Positions 1 through 9,942 of a DNA stretch of 64,000 nt are shown here, piece after piece. This DNA is from Paramacrobiotus metropolitanus (lineage: Eukaryota > Tardigrada > Eutardigrada > Parachela > Macrobiotidae): the NCBI RefSeq assembly GCF_019649055.1, contig NW_026570264.1:434001-498000 (forward strand), written 5' to 3'. A program made the translations under genes and the position numbers. The notes beneath the pieces are model-generated. The model saw only the letters and a program-made list of their open reading frames with translations, was not told the DNA's origin and searched no databases. The stretch's first letter is position 1, and each line of letters opens with the position of its first letter.

Positions 1-453
1 GTCTCTCACACTTTTGAACAAAATCAGATATTGAGAATTCAAAGCTATATCACGCATGCTTTTTCCTTGTTTGAACATATTTTGCGAAATAAAAACGGCA
101 GTCACATTTTTATGATGCACATCTCGCGTGAAAAGTGTTGAGGCTTTTACATTATTTGCTAATTCTTCCATTAGATCATCAAGAATGAGTAGCGTTGGAA
201 CAACAGGGTTGAAAAATCCTTCTTCAAACAGTTTATTGAAATCAGATATTAATTCAACAGGGGATGGGAAATCTTTGAACAAATTCTGCCAACTCCCGTA
301 TGCATATACAATACGCTTGGGGCAAGGATAAAAGTACTTATGCGGCTCTTTCAGTAACTTTATAATCAAAGTGGACTTGCCAGACATTGTGGGTCCACAA
401 ACGTACACCGAACACGGTGTCTTGAAACGAAAATCAAAATTAACACGCTCCAT
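1..453 (-). CDS. Polinton/adintovirus packaging ATPase, element 1 (partial)
   Basis: FtsK/HerA-type ATPase that pumps DNA into the capsid in Polintons, adintoviruses and related viruses. The ATG is at 453 on the minus strand and the frame is open to the window edge (151 codons; usual length about 220-260), so the C-terminus is outside the window. Seen directly: a Walker A motif GPTMSGKS near residues 20-27, a Walker B strand LLILDDLM, and the QGKSMRDIALNSQY segment, which matches the ATPase of element 2 at 41951-42631 nearly word for word. It is the outermost visible gene of element 1, followed upstream by the TBP-like gene on the same strand. The family call is firm; the truncation is only the window boundary. 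Confidence 0.9.
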   Translation of the reverse strand, partial: MERVNFDFRFKTPCSVYVCGPTMSGKSTLIIKLLKEPHKYFYPCPKRIVYAYGSWQNLFKDFPSPVELISDFNKLFEEGFFNPVVPTLLILDDLMEELANNVKASTLFTRDVHHKNVTAVFISQNMFKQGKSMRDIALNSQYLILFKSVRD

Positions 454-540
454 TGTAACACAGTATTTACAACATATACACAACCTAGCAGCCTGTACCA
501 GCTTAATGAGCAAACTACCAAAACAGTAGTAGATTCAACT

Positions 541-606
541 CGGCCGCAGACAAGTTAAAACTTCTACCGATTTGGAGCAATTCAGCTCTCTTTTTTTCGC
601 ATTTTC
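541..606. promoter_or_regulatory. Intergenic module copy 1 (GGCCGCAGACAAG, small hairpin, T tract)
   Basis: A ~65-bp block that recurs at 2112-2177 with the same internal spacing: GGCCGCAGACAAG, then TAAAA, then a short hairpin (GAGC/GCTC), then a T7 tract. It lies in the gap between the TBP-like gene and the ATPase gene, about 90-150 nt upstream of the ATPase ATG. A shared promoter or transcript-end signal is the likely role, but the function is inferred only from position and repetition. Confidence 0.5.
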
Positions 607-797
607 TTGAAATGAATATATGGAGTTTTCTTACCAGAACACCGAATACAAATAACTGCCTACCATGTATTTGAAAAACTCAGAAAAATGTATAGCATTG
701 CATGTAGAGTCAACGAAAACGTTAAATCGTAAAAGTCAAAGTTTGCGATGTGAAAAACTCATTTTTTATAAAGATTCGTGCAAATTAACTGAAATTC

Positions 798-1880
798 TTA
801 AGAAAAATCTTCCGGCAAGGTAAACAAGCCGCTAATTCTATTAGGACACTGCGCAACCAGTTTCTCACACTGTGTTAACGTGAAAATTGGCTCATCTTCT
901 TCCGTTTTGCACTCGTCACGCTGGTCGATTCCGGTGGAATTATCTCCCCATTGTGCAACCAGTTTATCGCATTGTGATAAAGTGAGGACTGGCTCCTCCT
1001 CTCCACATTTGTCAATTTCGTTCAGCCATTCTTCCAACTCGTTGGACCTTTCCTCCTGAACAGGCTGACTCGAATCAACCTTAACTGGACTGGTCCGATT
1101 TTGCTTGTGAGGTGTAGTCTGCGTAGGTGTGGTCTGCGTACTTCGACTAACAGATTTAGTACTAATTTTGAACCCGCACATCATATCTGTCTCCGGCAGC
1201 CGTTTGCGCTTGCGAGGTGTGGTCTGTGTACCTTGAGTAGCGGTGCTGGTGGTGGTACCAACCTGTGACTCACGCATAAGCTCCGCCTCCAGGTTCTGGA
1301 CAAACTCGTCAATGTCCGAGGTAGCAGATTTTCGTTTTTTGCGCACGGCACTTACATCAAAGTCAGAAGACGGTGGTGGATTAGACGGGAGAGTGGATCG
1401 GAGGCGGTCAATGCAGGTGTTTACTGCTTTGACACTCTTGGCGCCTAAAATCGTACACTTTCCCGAACTGAACACTTTAACCGTGATTCCCAGATCGTCG
1501 TATCGCATTTTGGCCGCATCAAACAGTTCTGGCTCGTAATACAGGCTGTTGGCTTTCGCAAATTTATACAGATTAATGGGATGCTGATGATTGTACGTCG
1601 CCATGATATTTGCAATGCGCTTGCTGAGAACGTTGGCCGAAAAACCAAGATGGGTTAAGCGAAAACGGTATCGCTTCAACAGAGTGCGTACTTCTTTTTC
1701 AGAAGTACCACCATTGATGATCGCTTTGCCCGAACTGAAAACTTGGCAATAGCTCCCATCATAAGATGTAAGATTGAGCGCCTTAAAGTCCTTCACAGAT
1801 GTACACTTAGTGGACGATGCAATTTTCTGCAGATCAAACTTGCAGTCAAACACAACAACAGTTATGATATGGTGAATCAT
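798..1880 (-). CDS. TATA-binding-protein-like protein, element 1
   Basis: Divergent TBP homologue, 360 aa. TBP is a saddle of two ~90-residue repeats that binds the TATA box and nucleates RNA polymerase II initiation. Repeat 1 (about residues 5-90) keeps DCKFDLQKIA and VFSSGKAIINGG; repeat 2 (about 100-180) keeps YYEPELFDAAKMR and VFSSGKCTILGAKS, the diagnostic SGK..xGAKS strand. The C-terminal half is not TBP: a basic Ser/Thr-rich stretch with KKRKS- and RKRKR-like nuclear signals, then two copies of an EPxxTLxQCxKLVAQ motif about 35 residues apart (near 310-350), perhaps a partner-binding short motif. A clean TATA box lies upstream at 1959-1966. It neighbours the ATPase and a two-domain small protein. 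TBP identity is strong from the second repeat; the tail function is unknown. Element 2 has a better conserved TBP at 49548-50063. Confidence 0.82.
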   Translation of the reverse strand: MIHHIITVVVFDCKFDLQKIASSTKCTSVKDFKALNLTSYDGSYCQVFSSGKAIINGGTSEKEVRTLLKRYRFRLTHLGFSANVLSKRIANIMATYNHQHPINLYKFAKANSLYYEPELFDAAKMRYDDLGITVKVFSSGKCTILGAKSVKAVNTCIDRLRSTLPSNPPPSSDFDVSAVRKKRKSATSDIDEFVQNLEAELMRESQVGTTTSTATQGTQTTPRKRKRLPETDMMCGFKISTKSVSRSTQTTPTQTTPHKQNRTSPVKVDSSQPVQEERSNELEEWLNEIDKCGEEEPVLTLSQCDKLVAQWGDNSTGIDQRDECKTEEDEPIFTLTQCEKLVAQCPNRISGLFTLPEDFS

Positions 1881-1958
1881 TTTCCATGTAGAATGAAATC
1901 AGAACCGTGCAAATTTGAAAATGAAGTGAGACTGATTTCAGACCTGTTCCTTCATACC

Positions 1959-1966
1959 CTTTTATA
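1959..1966 (-). promoter_or_regulatory. TATA box upstream of the element 1 TBP gene
   Basis: On the minus strand the sequence reads TATAAAAG, 79 nt before the ATG at 1880. This is a consensus polymerase II TATA box in the right place for a start site near 1930-1940. It would let the TBP-like product act on its own gene, which is inference. Confidence 0.6.
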
Positions 1967-2111
1967 TGCATTTCTTCGTTCATATCTGCTACGGAGCAGA
2001 AGCAGAAATTTCCGTGCACCGTAAGCCAATCAGAAGGCAAGACCCGCCTTCCAAAGAAATCTGGAACTTTCCTGATTTAGAGTGCTACCCAGAAACCACA
2101 ATACTTTCAGC

Positions 2112-2177
2112 TTGGCCGCAGACAAGCTAAAAGTAATGCAGATTTTGGGGGCAACGCCCTCTTTTTTTTTCCGTTTT
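2112..2177. promoter_or_regulatory. Intergenic module copy 2 (GGCCGCAGACAAG, GGGGGC-AAC-GCCCTC hairpin, T tract)
   Basis: Second copy of the block at 541-606, with TGGCCGCAGACAAG, a 6-bp GC hairpin and T9 at the same offsets. It lies between the two-domain small protein gene (2255-2686) and the TBP-like gene. On the + strand it looks like hairpin plus T tract; both neighbouring genes are on the minus strand. Confidence 0.5.
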
Positions 2178-2254
2178 TATGATTTTTTTACATTTTTTTT
2201 TCTTAGATGATTTTATAAATAATAATAGGAAATAATTAGTTCGAACAAGTTTAT

Positions 2255-2686
2255 TTACGGTTTAGGAATAAGCTGGCTAAGCAGTTTGCACACGCTCCGA
2301 AAATTCCGGTAACCCAGCATAATTAAGGCTCCCTCAAACGAGATAGAGATCGTACGTCCAAAGGAGGCGTGGTAAGCCAGTTTAATATCGATAACCGTAT
2401 CGTTGGCATCTTTTATGTGGGCGTACTTTGGGGATTGTCCAATACACGCAGCGTCCAAACCCAATCGAATTTTGCCTTCGTTCAGCAGTAGGAGTAGATT
2501 ATTAATGGCAGGTAAGTCCAGTATAATACCTTTCTGCCGGGCAGTATTAAGTCCGTCAGAAGCGGGACTGCGAGCAAGAAGAACAGTGTTACCGACTGTA
2601 TCAAACCATAGTGAAGATTTGCTGGTGATCTCATAGCACTTGACGCTGCCATCCTGAAACTGGTACTTCAGTTCGGGAAAATCCAT
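2255..2686 (-). CDS. Small two-domain protein, possibly PC4-like, element 1
   Basis: Protein of 143 aa from the ATG at 2686 (MDFPELKYQF; an upstream in-frame ATG at 2728 would add a hydrophobic leader with less support). It appears to consist of two repeats, each a few beta strands followed by a helix: the first ends GIILDLPAINNLLLLL, the second TISISFEGALIMLG. The strand-strand-helix order and the KGI-hydrophobic-helix ending resemble the PC4/SUB1 single-stranded DNA-binding coactivator fold, but identity is low and I cannot run a profile search. The gene at 3818-4228 and the spliced gene at 39161-40313 share the layout, so this looks like a family specific to these elements. Flanked by the TBP-like and BIR genes on the same strand. 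Confidence 0.6.
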   Translation of the reverse strand: MDFPELKYQFQDGSVKCYEITSKSSLWFDTVGNTVLLARSPASDGLNTARQKGIILDLPAINNLLLLLNEGKIRLGLDAACIGQSPKYAHIKDANDTVIDIKLAYHASFGRTISISFEGALIMLGYRNFRSVCKLLSQLIPKP

Positions 2687-2824
2687 CGTGTACGATAAGT
2701 TGAATATTATTGACTGCAAGCAGAACAAATTAAAGTAAGTGTAAAATATGTGTCACAAACGCCGTGCTAGATAACTTTCAACATACTTCTGCCATATTCA
2801 CCTCTACCCATAGGACAAGTATGA

Positions 2825-3358
2825 TTAAGGATACGGGGGACAGATATCCACACCATCAGCGGGTTTCACTTCACTGACATCCGGCAGATTGTCCAGTTCC
2901 ATATCGGAATGAGCATATGGCCCATCAACTTGATCCTCGGAGTCATCGCAACCACAGTTGAAATTCAGAACTCTCCGATTCCATCGACTGAGTAACCATC
3001 CGCTTAGCTGCTCTTGCACATCCAGTACGTTCTTTATAAATTTTTTGCTAACCACAGTATTTAGATGCTCACACATGTAGCTATGTCTGGCATGATGCAC
3101 ACTGATATCCTCAAAAGGTAGGAGATCTTCAACACCCAGTCCGCAAGTAAAACAATACAGCCGGCCAGCGCCGCGGTGATAGAACCCTGCCTCAGCCATC
3201 TGGTATATATCCTGACCAGGGAACAGATTTAAAAAGCCAAAGAACGTCTCTATGCGCTTATTCACATCCACCATGTTCGAATTGAAAAGGACAACCTCGT
3301 CCTGATAGTCACGACGATAATGCGTATACGTAGGTTCCAAATCTTTAGGATCCACCAT
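2825..3358 (-). CDS. BIR-domain (IAP-like) protein, element 1
   Basis: Single-BIR protein of 177 aa from ATG 3358 (MVDPKDLEPTYTHY). BIR domains bind zinc through C-x2-C...H-x6-C and in inhibitor-of-apoptosis proteins block caspases or their adaptors. Visible signature: MAEAGFYHRG, then CFTCGLGVEDLL, then HHARHSYMC. The usual Trp/Asp of the DDPW stretch is replaced by LLPFED, a variant shared with the BIR protein at 41290 (GLGLRDLLPYEQ), so the two elements share a BIR subtype. No RING finger is present; the C-terminal third is acidic and ends in a proline-rich tail. Role in blocking host cell death is inferred from the family. Confidence 0.85.
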   Translation of the reverse strand: MVDPKDLEPTYTHYRRDYQDEVVLFNSNMVDVNKRIETFFGFLNLFPGQDIYQMAEAGFYHRGAGRLYCFTCGLGVEDLLPFEDISVHHARHSYMCEHLNTVVSKKFIKNVLDVQEQLSGWLLSRWNRRVLNFNCGCDDSEDQVDGPYAHSDMELDNLPDVSEVKPADGVDICPPYP

Positions 3359-3554
3359 TTTTGCGATTGAACAGAAAACATCCGAAGAAAAAGAGAGAGT
3401 CAAACTTACTTTGTACAACCACCCTGTCCCTGATATATTTTCATATATGTTAGTTCGTTCGCTTCTGTCGTAAGTTGCGTCCTGTGTCTGACTTGTAAAT
3501 CTTCGTAAACTTCTGCCATTGGTAAATCAGTAACTGAAATTACAGATTTTCGAG

Positions 3555-3800
3555 CAGTGACACCTCAACTGTAGCCGTGTCAGATTGCCTTAACAGGCAT
3601 CTCTAACATAGGTACAGATGGGGTTTTTTTGCCCTTTTTTTTCTGTTTTTCCCCATTTTTTTTTTATCATTTTTTCCCACGCCGTTTTTTACTTTTTTTT
3701 TTCTTTTTTCATTTTTTATTTTCTTTTTTTTTCAGGGCTTTTTTTTATTATTTTTTTTTTCCTCTTTTGTTAATTTTTTTTTTGGGTTTTTTCTCTTTTT
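3555..3800. repeat. T-rich low-complexity tract with a degenerate third intergenic module
   Basis: From about 3620 the + strand is almost pure T with scattered C, G and A, so the open frames across it are artefacts. Just before it lies a TGCCT-TAAC-AGGCA hairpin and CAGATGGGG..GCCC followed by T8, echoing the modules at 541 and 2112. It separates the BIR gene from the small protein at 3818-4228. On the minus strand it is A-rich and may hold 3' end or polyadenylation signals. Confidence 0.5.
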
Positions 3801-3817
3801 GTATAAAAATAAATGCA

Positions 3818-4228
3818 TCAAAACATCAAACGTAGTGTTGAAAAAATAGTAGAGAATTTATCGTGCGAAAACTTCAACACAGCTTTATTCCTGGCTTGAG
3901 AAAAATAAATGCAGAAAAATTTTCCAGTCTTAAAATTAATCTTAAGATTATCATTTACCCCATCACCATGCAAGAAAAGTTCCATCGGCTTACATTTTAA
4001 CACTGAAGAGTCCAAAAGATCCTGAATAGTGCCATCAGAAATGTGATGAAGTATTTGCGAAACAACGGACGAAGATAATTCCATGGCAGTATACACAAAG
4101 CGTTGGTTAGCTTCAGTCGAAAAGGTCTTGCAGAATGATACGGCACTGGTCTTCTTGTGAAATCCCATGTACGAGTCACGTTTAATCTCGTACCACACGG
4201 TCGTTGCGTCTTCCAGATACAAGTCCAT
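3818..4228 (-). CDS. Second small two-domain protein, element 1
   Basis: 136 aa from ATG 4228 (MDLYLEDATTVWYEI). It looks like a relative of the protein at 2255-2686: a strand-rich first half ending in a helix (VVSQILHHISDG) and a second half KINFKTGKFFCIYF followed by a helix (KFSTIFSTLRLMF). Role unknown; the repeat layout is compatible with PC4-like single-stranded DNA-binding domains. The ATG overlaps a TAA by one base (TAATG, 4230-4226); that TAA would end the polymerase if its last intron is spliced as I predict, so the two products may share a transcript. Frame and layout are clear, function is not. Confidence 0.6.
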   Translation of the reverse strand: MDLYLEDATTVWYEIKRDSYMGFHKKTSAVSFCKTFSTEANQRFVYTAMELSSSVVSQILHHISDGTIQDLLDSSVLKCKPMELFLHGDGVNDNLKINFKTGKFFCIYFSQARNKAVLKFSHDKFSTIFSTLRLMF

Positions 4229-7200
4229 TACGGTGGCTGCGGGTCCTGTGAGCAGTAAACAGAAAACTGAATATAAGCATAAAAGTCTGCACACCGTACT
4301 TAGTGTTTTGTATCATCGCATTCTTCATCGACATCTGACTATCGATCTGACACAGCGGCACAGACGTGACTGAACACGCTTACCGGGTTCTTGAAACCGA
4401 AAGGCACTGTGGTAAAATCCTCCAACAACACGCGCTTATCATACACCATGCGCAGATGTTTCTTTAGACGGATGGTGGAAATTTCCTGCGCTTTGAAGTT
4501 CCGTTTGATGTATTCCGGGTAAACAACCTTTGCAAAAACGAATTGATAATGGTAAATTATGATTGACAACGGTGTAAAGTTTTTCGTTTTTAATTAATAC
4601 GTACAGGCAGCGTGGCTCCCTCCAAGATTTCGGTTAATTTTGCGAAATCGAGCTTTTCTCCGGTGCGCTGAAGATCGTCGTTTAGGATGTCGTCGGTGTA
4701 ACCGTTCTGTGTCATGCCCTTAACCTTCAGCTGGATTCGACCAGTATTGGTCTCGTAACTGTATACTTTCGGGCCGCAAGATACAAACCGGACAATGTGC
4801 TCATCAGGCTTTAGCTCACTGCTCCATTGACCAAGTCCGCTCCCGATATCGGGCAGCCAGCGTCCTTCTTTGTGGACGAAGATCACGGAATCCGTATCAA
4901 AATACAGAAGGCGCGGTCCGAGCTTGGCCATGGTTTTGAAAAGCTGAATGCGTGCGTGACTAGTAGTAAAGGCTGCGATCGCGAGATTGGCACAGTTGCT
5001 GCCTTCGTTGTAGTCGTCTTTCTGTGAATAAGTGACCATCATGCACTCCGGAGTTGCGGCGTGAACACAGTGGATTTCAACGGACTTGGATCGTATCAGA
5101 TCAAGGTATTGTTTGACGCAAAAGATGAACACAGTTTGTTGCAGATTGTCTCTTTGTCCAAACTTTCCCCAAAAGGAATTCAGCATCAGCTTGGCAACTG
5201 CTCGTCTTGCAGGATTGTCTTCAATGCGATTAATATCCAGAAGAATTCCATCACGAAGGGCGACTTCCTGAACGTACCGCTCTTTCTGCTGTTGTGTAGT
5301 ACAGCCGGTAGGAAAACCGCTGGCTTCTAACTTTTCTTTGTAGAACATATCTACATATTCTTTAAACAGGCCTACCCGGGTTTCACTCCAGTGCCAAACT
5401 TCGTACACCTCTTTAACCTGATAACCTTGCCTGATAGCCATATGCAGCTCTGGAGTGCAAAAGGTGCCTTCAAAACTCCGTTGTTCATCAGTATGCGAGC
5501 AGTAGTTGTTGAGTCCCTCGTCAGCGCATGTACGACACAAAGTGAACACCAGCTTGTTATTGACGGTGGCCGGCAGAACAGGAAAGCGTATTCTGGCTGG
5601 TGGCAGGACTTTGCACCGCACAAATCCAAAGTATTCAGTAACCGGCTTGAAATTTGAAACGATAATTTTAGGATGCCCGATGGGGTATTCAGCGGTTTTG
5701 TTGATAAAAGGGTACAGCGACACAATGTCGTAATGTAAGATTTGCTCTCCTTCTTCGACTTCCTTGAACAAGCACGAGGCGTTAGTCCGACCGCCTTTAA
5801 AGGCTTCGCGTGGTTGAAGTGGGTCACGTAGATTCTGATTCAAAAGAAACTGCTGAATGTCTGGATCTTTTCTTTCCTGTAACCATTCGCAAGACCACTT
5901 TTCTTCCACGTTGTAACCCATTCCTTCCAAATAAAGCTTCTTGCGTATCCACTGCTCGTACATTTCCGACATTTTCTTGAGCGAAAACGGCGCCCGGTCA
6001 TCTTCATTGGTACACGCAGGGTGTCCGTGGTGAACACATCCGTTGTACTCGTAAATGGTGTTCGTGTCCGGATCGAAGCCGTCTACAAAGTATCGGTCAA
6101 ACTTGCGTTCTTTACCGTTTCTTCCGTGCTGAATATTCGGATGATCCAGTCCGATCCATTCCAGCCACTGGGTTGCCTCGGCACTTGTTTTTCTATTTGG
6201 CTGGTAACCATTGGCGGAAATGATTGCAATCTCCTTAGGTTTTAGCAGTTTGGTCTTATAATACGTTTGGCAGGCAGAGGCTATAGTGATGTTTAAAAAT
6301 GGATCGACATTGGTCATGCTGATGAAATTTTGACGGAACTGGAGAGCACATTTTCGTAGTACGGTAACATCCGCCGAACAGTAGTCGGACATTTCGGCCC
6401 GAAAATTGAAAACCCCTTTAAAATATTACTAGGATTAGGAAAATGACAATATTTAGCATAAAAGAATAAAGAAACGTACCTTTCTTTTGCATTTCTTCTG
6501 CATGCCACTGTTCGAACTGTCTGCGATCCGCTCGTTTCAGACCGTCCACCATGTATTCACTGACGTCGGGAAACGGAAGAACTTTGTCCCAGTTTTCCGG
6601 CTTGTTTAAGCGATGTGGAAAGTCGCCTTTGGATTCGCAATCAGTCAAGCCGACAGCCTTCGGAAAATTGGACAGTTTCGTCATCACGAAATTAAGGGTA
6701 TCGCGAGCGGTTATTTCCAAGGCAGGATACCGGAGGTCAAGAATTTGACTGCCACGGCGTATGACTTCGACCCCTTTCAAGTTGTTCTCAATCAAGTATG
6801 ACAACAAGAAATGTCCGTCATACCCACGGAAGTTGTGTGCCACTAAAGTTGCGCCACGGTGCCGCTCCGAAAACACCCATTCACCGAATTCTTTTTGTAC
6901 GTCATATCCAGCCATTGAAACACCGTCAGGAGGAAAACGAAACTCTTCACCGCTCGAATATTGAGCCACAACGTAACATGGTTTATGGACACCTTCGGCG
7001 TCCAAAAATGTTTCATAATCAAAAAAGATAAACCTGTCCGCCGATCCATGATCACGTGCCTCAAGGGGTTTAAGATAGCACTTGTGAGTTGCTTGGTTCA
7101 CCCATGCCTGACAAATATGACAGAACATCTCTCCACATTCATGAAGCTTGATGGTGCGTGTAAGTAAACTGACGAAAACTCCACATTTCGGACAAATAAA

Positions 7201-8634
7201 CAAATCTTCGCAGTAAGTACGTCCATTTTTTCGTCGTTGCTCATGAATATCAAAACACTGGTCGTTGTTAAATTCTCGTTTACACTTTCCACAAAATACA
7301 CGATCTTTCGGTTCCGGTTCAGCGCATTTATCGCGGGGTCTATAGCATTTTGGGCAAAAGCCGGAACACCGGTGCTCCTCTTTATGATCATATGCCTTGT
7401 CACAGCCGTGACAATAATACCCACGCTGATGAAATCCAGAGGGCGTCGTAATAAAGTCAAAGTGTCCTTCTTCATGAAGGAGGTACATCGGTTTCAGCTT
7501 TCCTTGATTTTCGGGAAATTTAGCGATGACAATGTTACCCTGATCAGCTCCAACAACTTTGATCTGGTAATCTTTTAACACTGTCTTTTGGAATTTTTCG
7601 ATGTCCAGGACGGAAAACTTTTTACCGACATCCAATCCAGCTGCATGTACAAGCTGGCATGCCAGTTTCTGTAATTTCTTGCTGGTTTTGTTGGTTAGAG
7701 ATCGCCAATACGTACGGTCTTTGGTGGGATTGTGATGGCATTCCCCCAAAACAAGACAAGCCGGTAAACATAGATTATCCCCTACGGTCACCTGAACTAT
7801 AGATCGGGCAAACCTTTTCCGATCTGATGACGAATGGATATGCTTGCGCTTTGAGGCGCCTCCGGCCGGAATAACTGTGCGTTGTATGATCAAACGCAGC
7901 GAGTCGTCAATGCAAAAATTACCACCAGAATTGATTTTCATTACCATCTCTGTTAGATCCCGCGAATTGAAATTACTGAAGAACTGCATTTTAAGGTGCA
8001 TTGGGTTTTCCATGGTTTGCGTGAAGATTGTCACGCATACCGCGTCTGTGGGATTGAAATCTTTTGAGCACAGCTCCCAAACGGCCTGGAAGATTTCTGG
8101 TAGGGCTTGCAATGAAGTCACGGTATCGAATTCTCGAGGAAGAGACTTGATCTTTAAACTGTAGAAATATTGATGATGGTTGAACTTTTTGGATCGGTTG
8201 TGGGAAATCTGTTTAAGAGTAAACGTATTGGACCAGTCACGTGTGGAAGTTGACGGTCCTGACTGTGGACTGCTGGTGGATGGTCCGGCTTGGTCTTGGA
8301 CAGGTTGGCTGAGCAGATCGTCCACGGTTACAGTGTTTGCTGCAACTGCTTCTTCCACATCGTTATTTCTTGTTTGAGCGCCACCAGACTGTACATCCGC
8401 TGCGGAAGATTGTAGTGGCGTGTAAACTTGTGACCACTGCATACTGGAATCTGCATCCTCTGACATGAGCTGATCTTGCTGTTCACTAACGTCGGTGGAT
8501 CGATGGAGGTCTTCTGGTTCATTCTCGGATGGATTTACTGCCCGAGATTGTGGTGGAGTGAAAGCCTGAGTCCAATGGAATGATCCATCGTCGAAAAATT
8601 CATCGTTATTACCTTCAGGGACACCGTGTTCCAT
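4228..8634 (-). CDS. Family B DNA polymerase of element 1 (spliced)
   Basis: Protein-primed-type DNA polymerase that replicates the element. Predicted exons, minus strand: 8634-6480, 6415-4605, 4527-4384 and a tiny last exon 4245-4228; donors GTACGT, GTACGT, GTAAGC, all phases matching, about 1,375 aa. All catalytic blocks are visible: Exo I DYETF, Exo II LVAHNFRGYDG, Exo III SDYCSADVTVL, the GCVHHGHPAC block typical of Polinton polymerases, motif A DIVSLYPF, motif B KLMLNSFWGKFG and motif C YFDTDSVIF. A Cys/His-rich cluster (YYCHGCDKAY, CPKCYRPRDKC, CGKCKREF) precedes the exonuclease. The Ser/Thr/Gln-rich N-terminus holds two copies of a WTQAFTPPQS / WSQVYTPLQS motif. No stop or frameshift is seen. 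The gene may start further upstream (see 8757-9942). Confidence 0.9.
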
Positions 8635-8694
8635 TGTCTCTTCAACTCGCTTGTTGCAGGCTTTCAAGGGAATATGCGAAAACGTTGTAAGGTG

Positions 8695-9942
8695 CCTGTG
8701 AATGACCAAATCCTTGATGAAAAAAAAGTACGAAAATCGTATTTGTTTCTACCCACCGAAGTTTCCTGTATGAGTTTAGGACATATTGTCCACCCAAAGC
8801 CCCAATAATTTTCTCCCGCAAGCGCTTCTGGTACTGCTTATCCGCGTGGCATGATAAGTTTACGCGGAGGCCGTAGCATTCGATGTCTGAGGATACATTT
8901 TTCATGGCGCGGTATAAATCCAATCCTCCAGCAACCTTTTTTTTTTTTCCAAGCAGATTTAAATTAATAACATTTAATGGAACAAGTTTCAGACACTTAC
9001 TAATTTTAGCGTCTCATTGACAAAAAAGCGAGACAATAGGGCGCAAGCGCGATGGAAGAAAGGGCCGTCGTGCTGCACACTAATTTTCATCAGCTGAACA
9101 ATTTCCGGTTTTTCTTTGCACCACTGGTGTGAGAAAAATTGATGTAAGTCCGTAAACGGACGAGACTGATGAAGCACGGCTGAGATGAAGCTCAGAATCA
9201 GAGCTTTTGACATAATGCTAGGGCCACTTGGATCAAACATATACGCGCTTATTCTGGATCCTTTTTTAAAAGAAAGAAGCATTGCAGCATAAAATCGTTT
9301 TAAAACAGCTACAATGCAAAAAAAAATTTTACCACTATTAGAGAGAACCATGATGGCGGCGTGTCGGGACTTAAGCGTGTCTCTCATATGCTGATTACTA
9401 GGTCTGATGGGGATAAAGAAATTGCCTTTACGGCTAAGTCCGACCAGAAATTCTTTAGCATTGGCATATCCTAGAGACGCAGCCAGCGATTCAAGGTTCC
9501 AATGATCGCAAAAGCGTCTTCCTGGCTTGTGAATGTTATATTTTGCAGCGTCGAATGCACGAGAGTATCTAACGTCCGCCAGGTCAGCAAAAATTTTAGT
9601 GATGAGATCAAGGGAAGCGATATATCGTCGCCCAGGGAAAGAAAGCTCTTCCAGAGCATTCACCGCCTTCTTAGCGTCCGTAGGAAACTTCCTCACGAAT
9701 TCGTCAAAGTACGATTGAAAATGTGAGCATTTCTGCTCAACATGATATTCCGCAAGAATCAACTGGCACTTAGGGCACTTGCTTGGATTCCTCGTATTGC
9801 ATGGGGGTAAAGTGGTCGACCCACTTTGCTGGGCAGGAGGCACATTCTCTACGTTGACCGTAGAAGAATAACACGGCCCCCGGTCTTTGACCGGTATCTG
9901 TTTGAACCGGGGCATACCGGTCAACCTACCCATACAAGACAA
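8695..9942 (-). CDS. Candidate N-terminal exons of the element 1 polymerase or a separate gene
   Basis: Two open segments upstream of the polymerase: 9942-9001 (314 codons, ATG MSCMGRLTGM) and 8935-8757. Donors GTAAGT and GTGGGT and acceptors AAAAAG and TCACAG join them in phase to position 8695, which runs straight into the polymerase frame. If used, the polymerase gains about 390 residues. The segment has one CPKC..C zinc-like cluster (CPKCQLILAEY, then EQKC) and no domain I recognise. Weak point: the acceptor before 8935 follows a run of A, not pyrimidines. The alternative is an independent gene ending in the intron. Confidence 0.45.

Noticed and set aside
3629-3835. Phe-rich + strand protein
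   Set aside because: T-rich low-complexity DNA.
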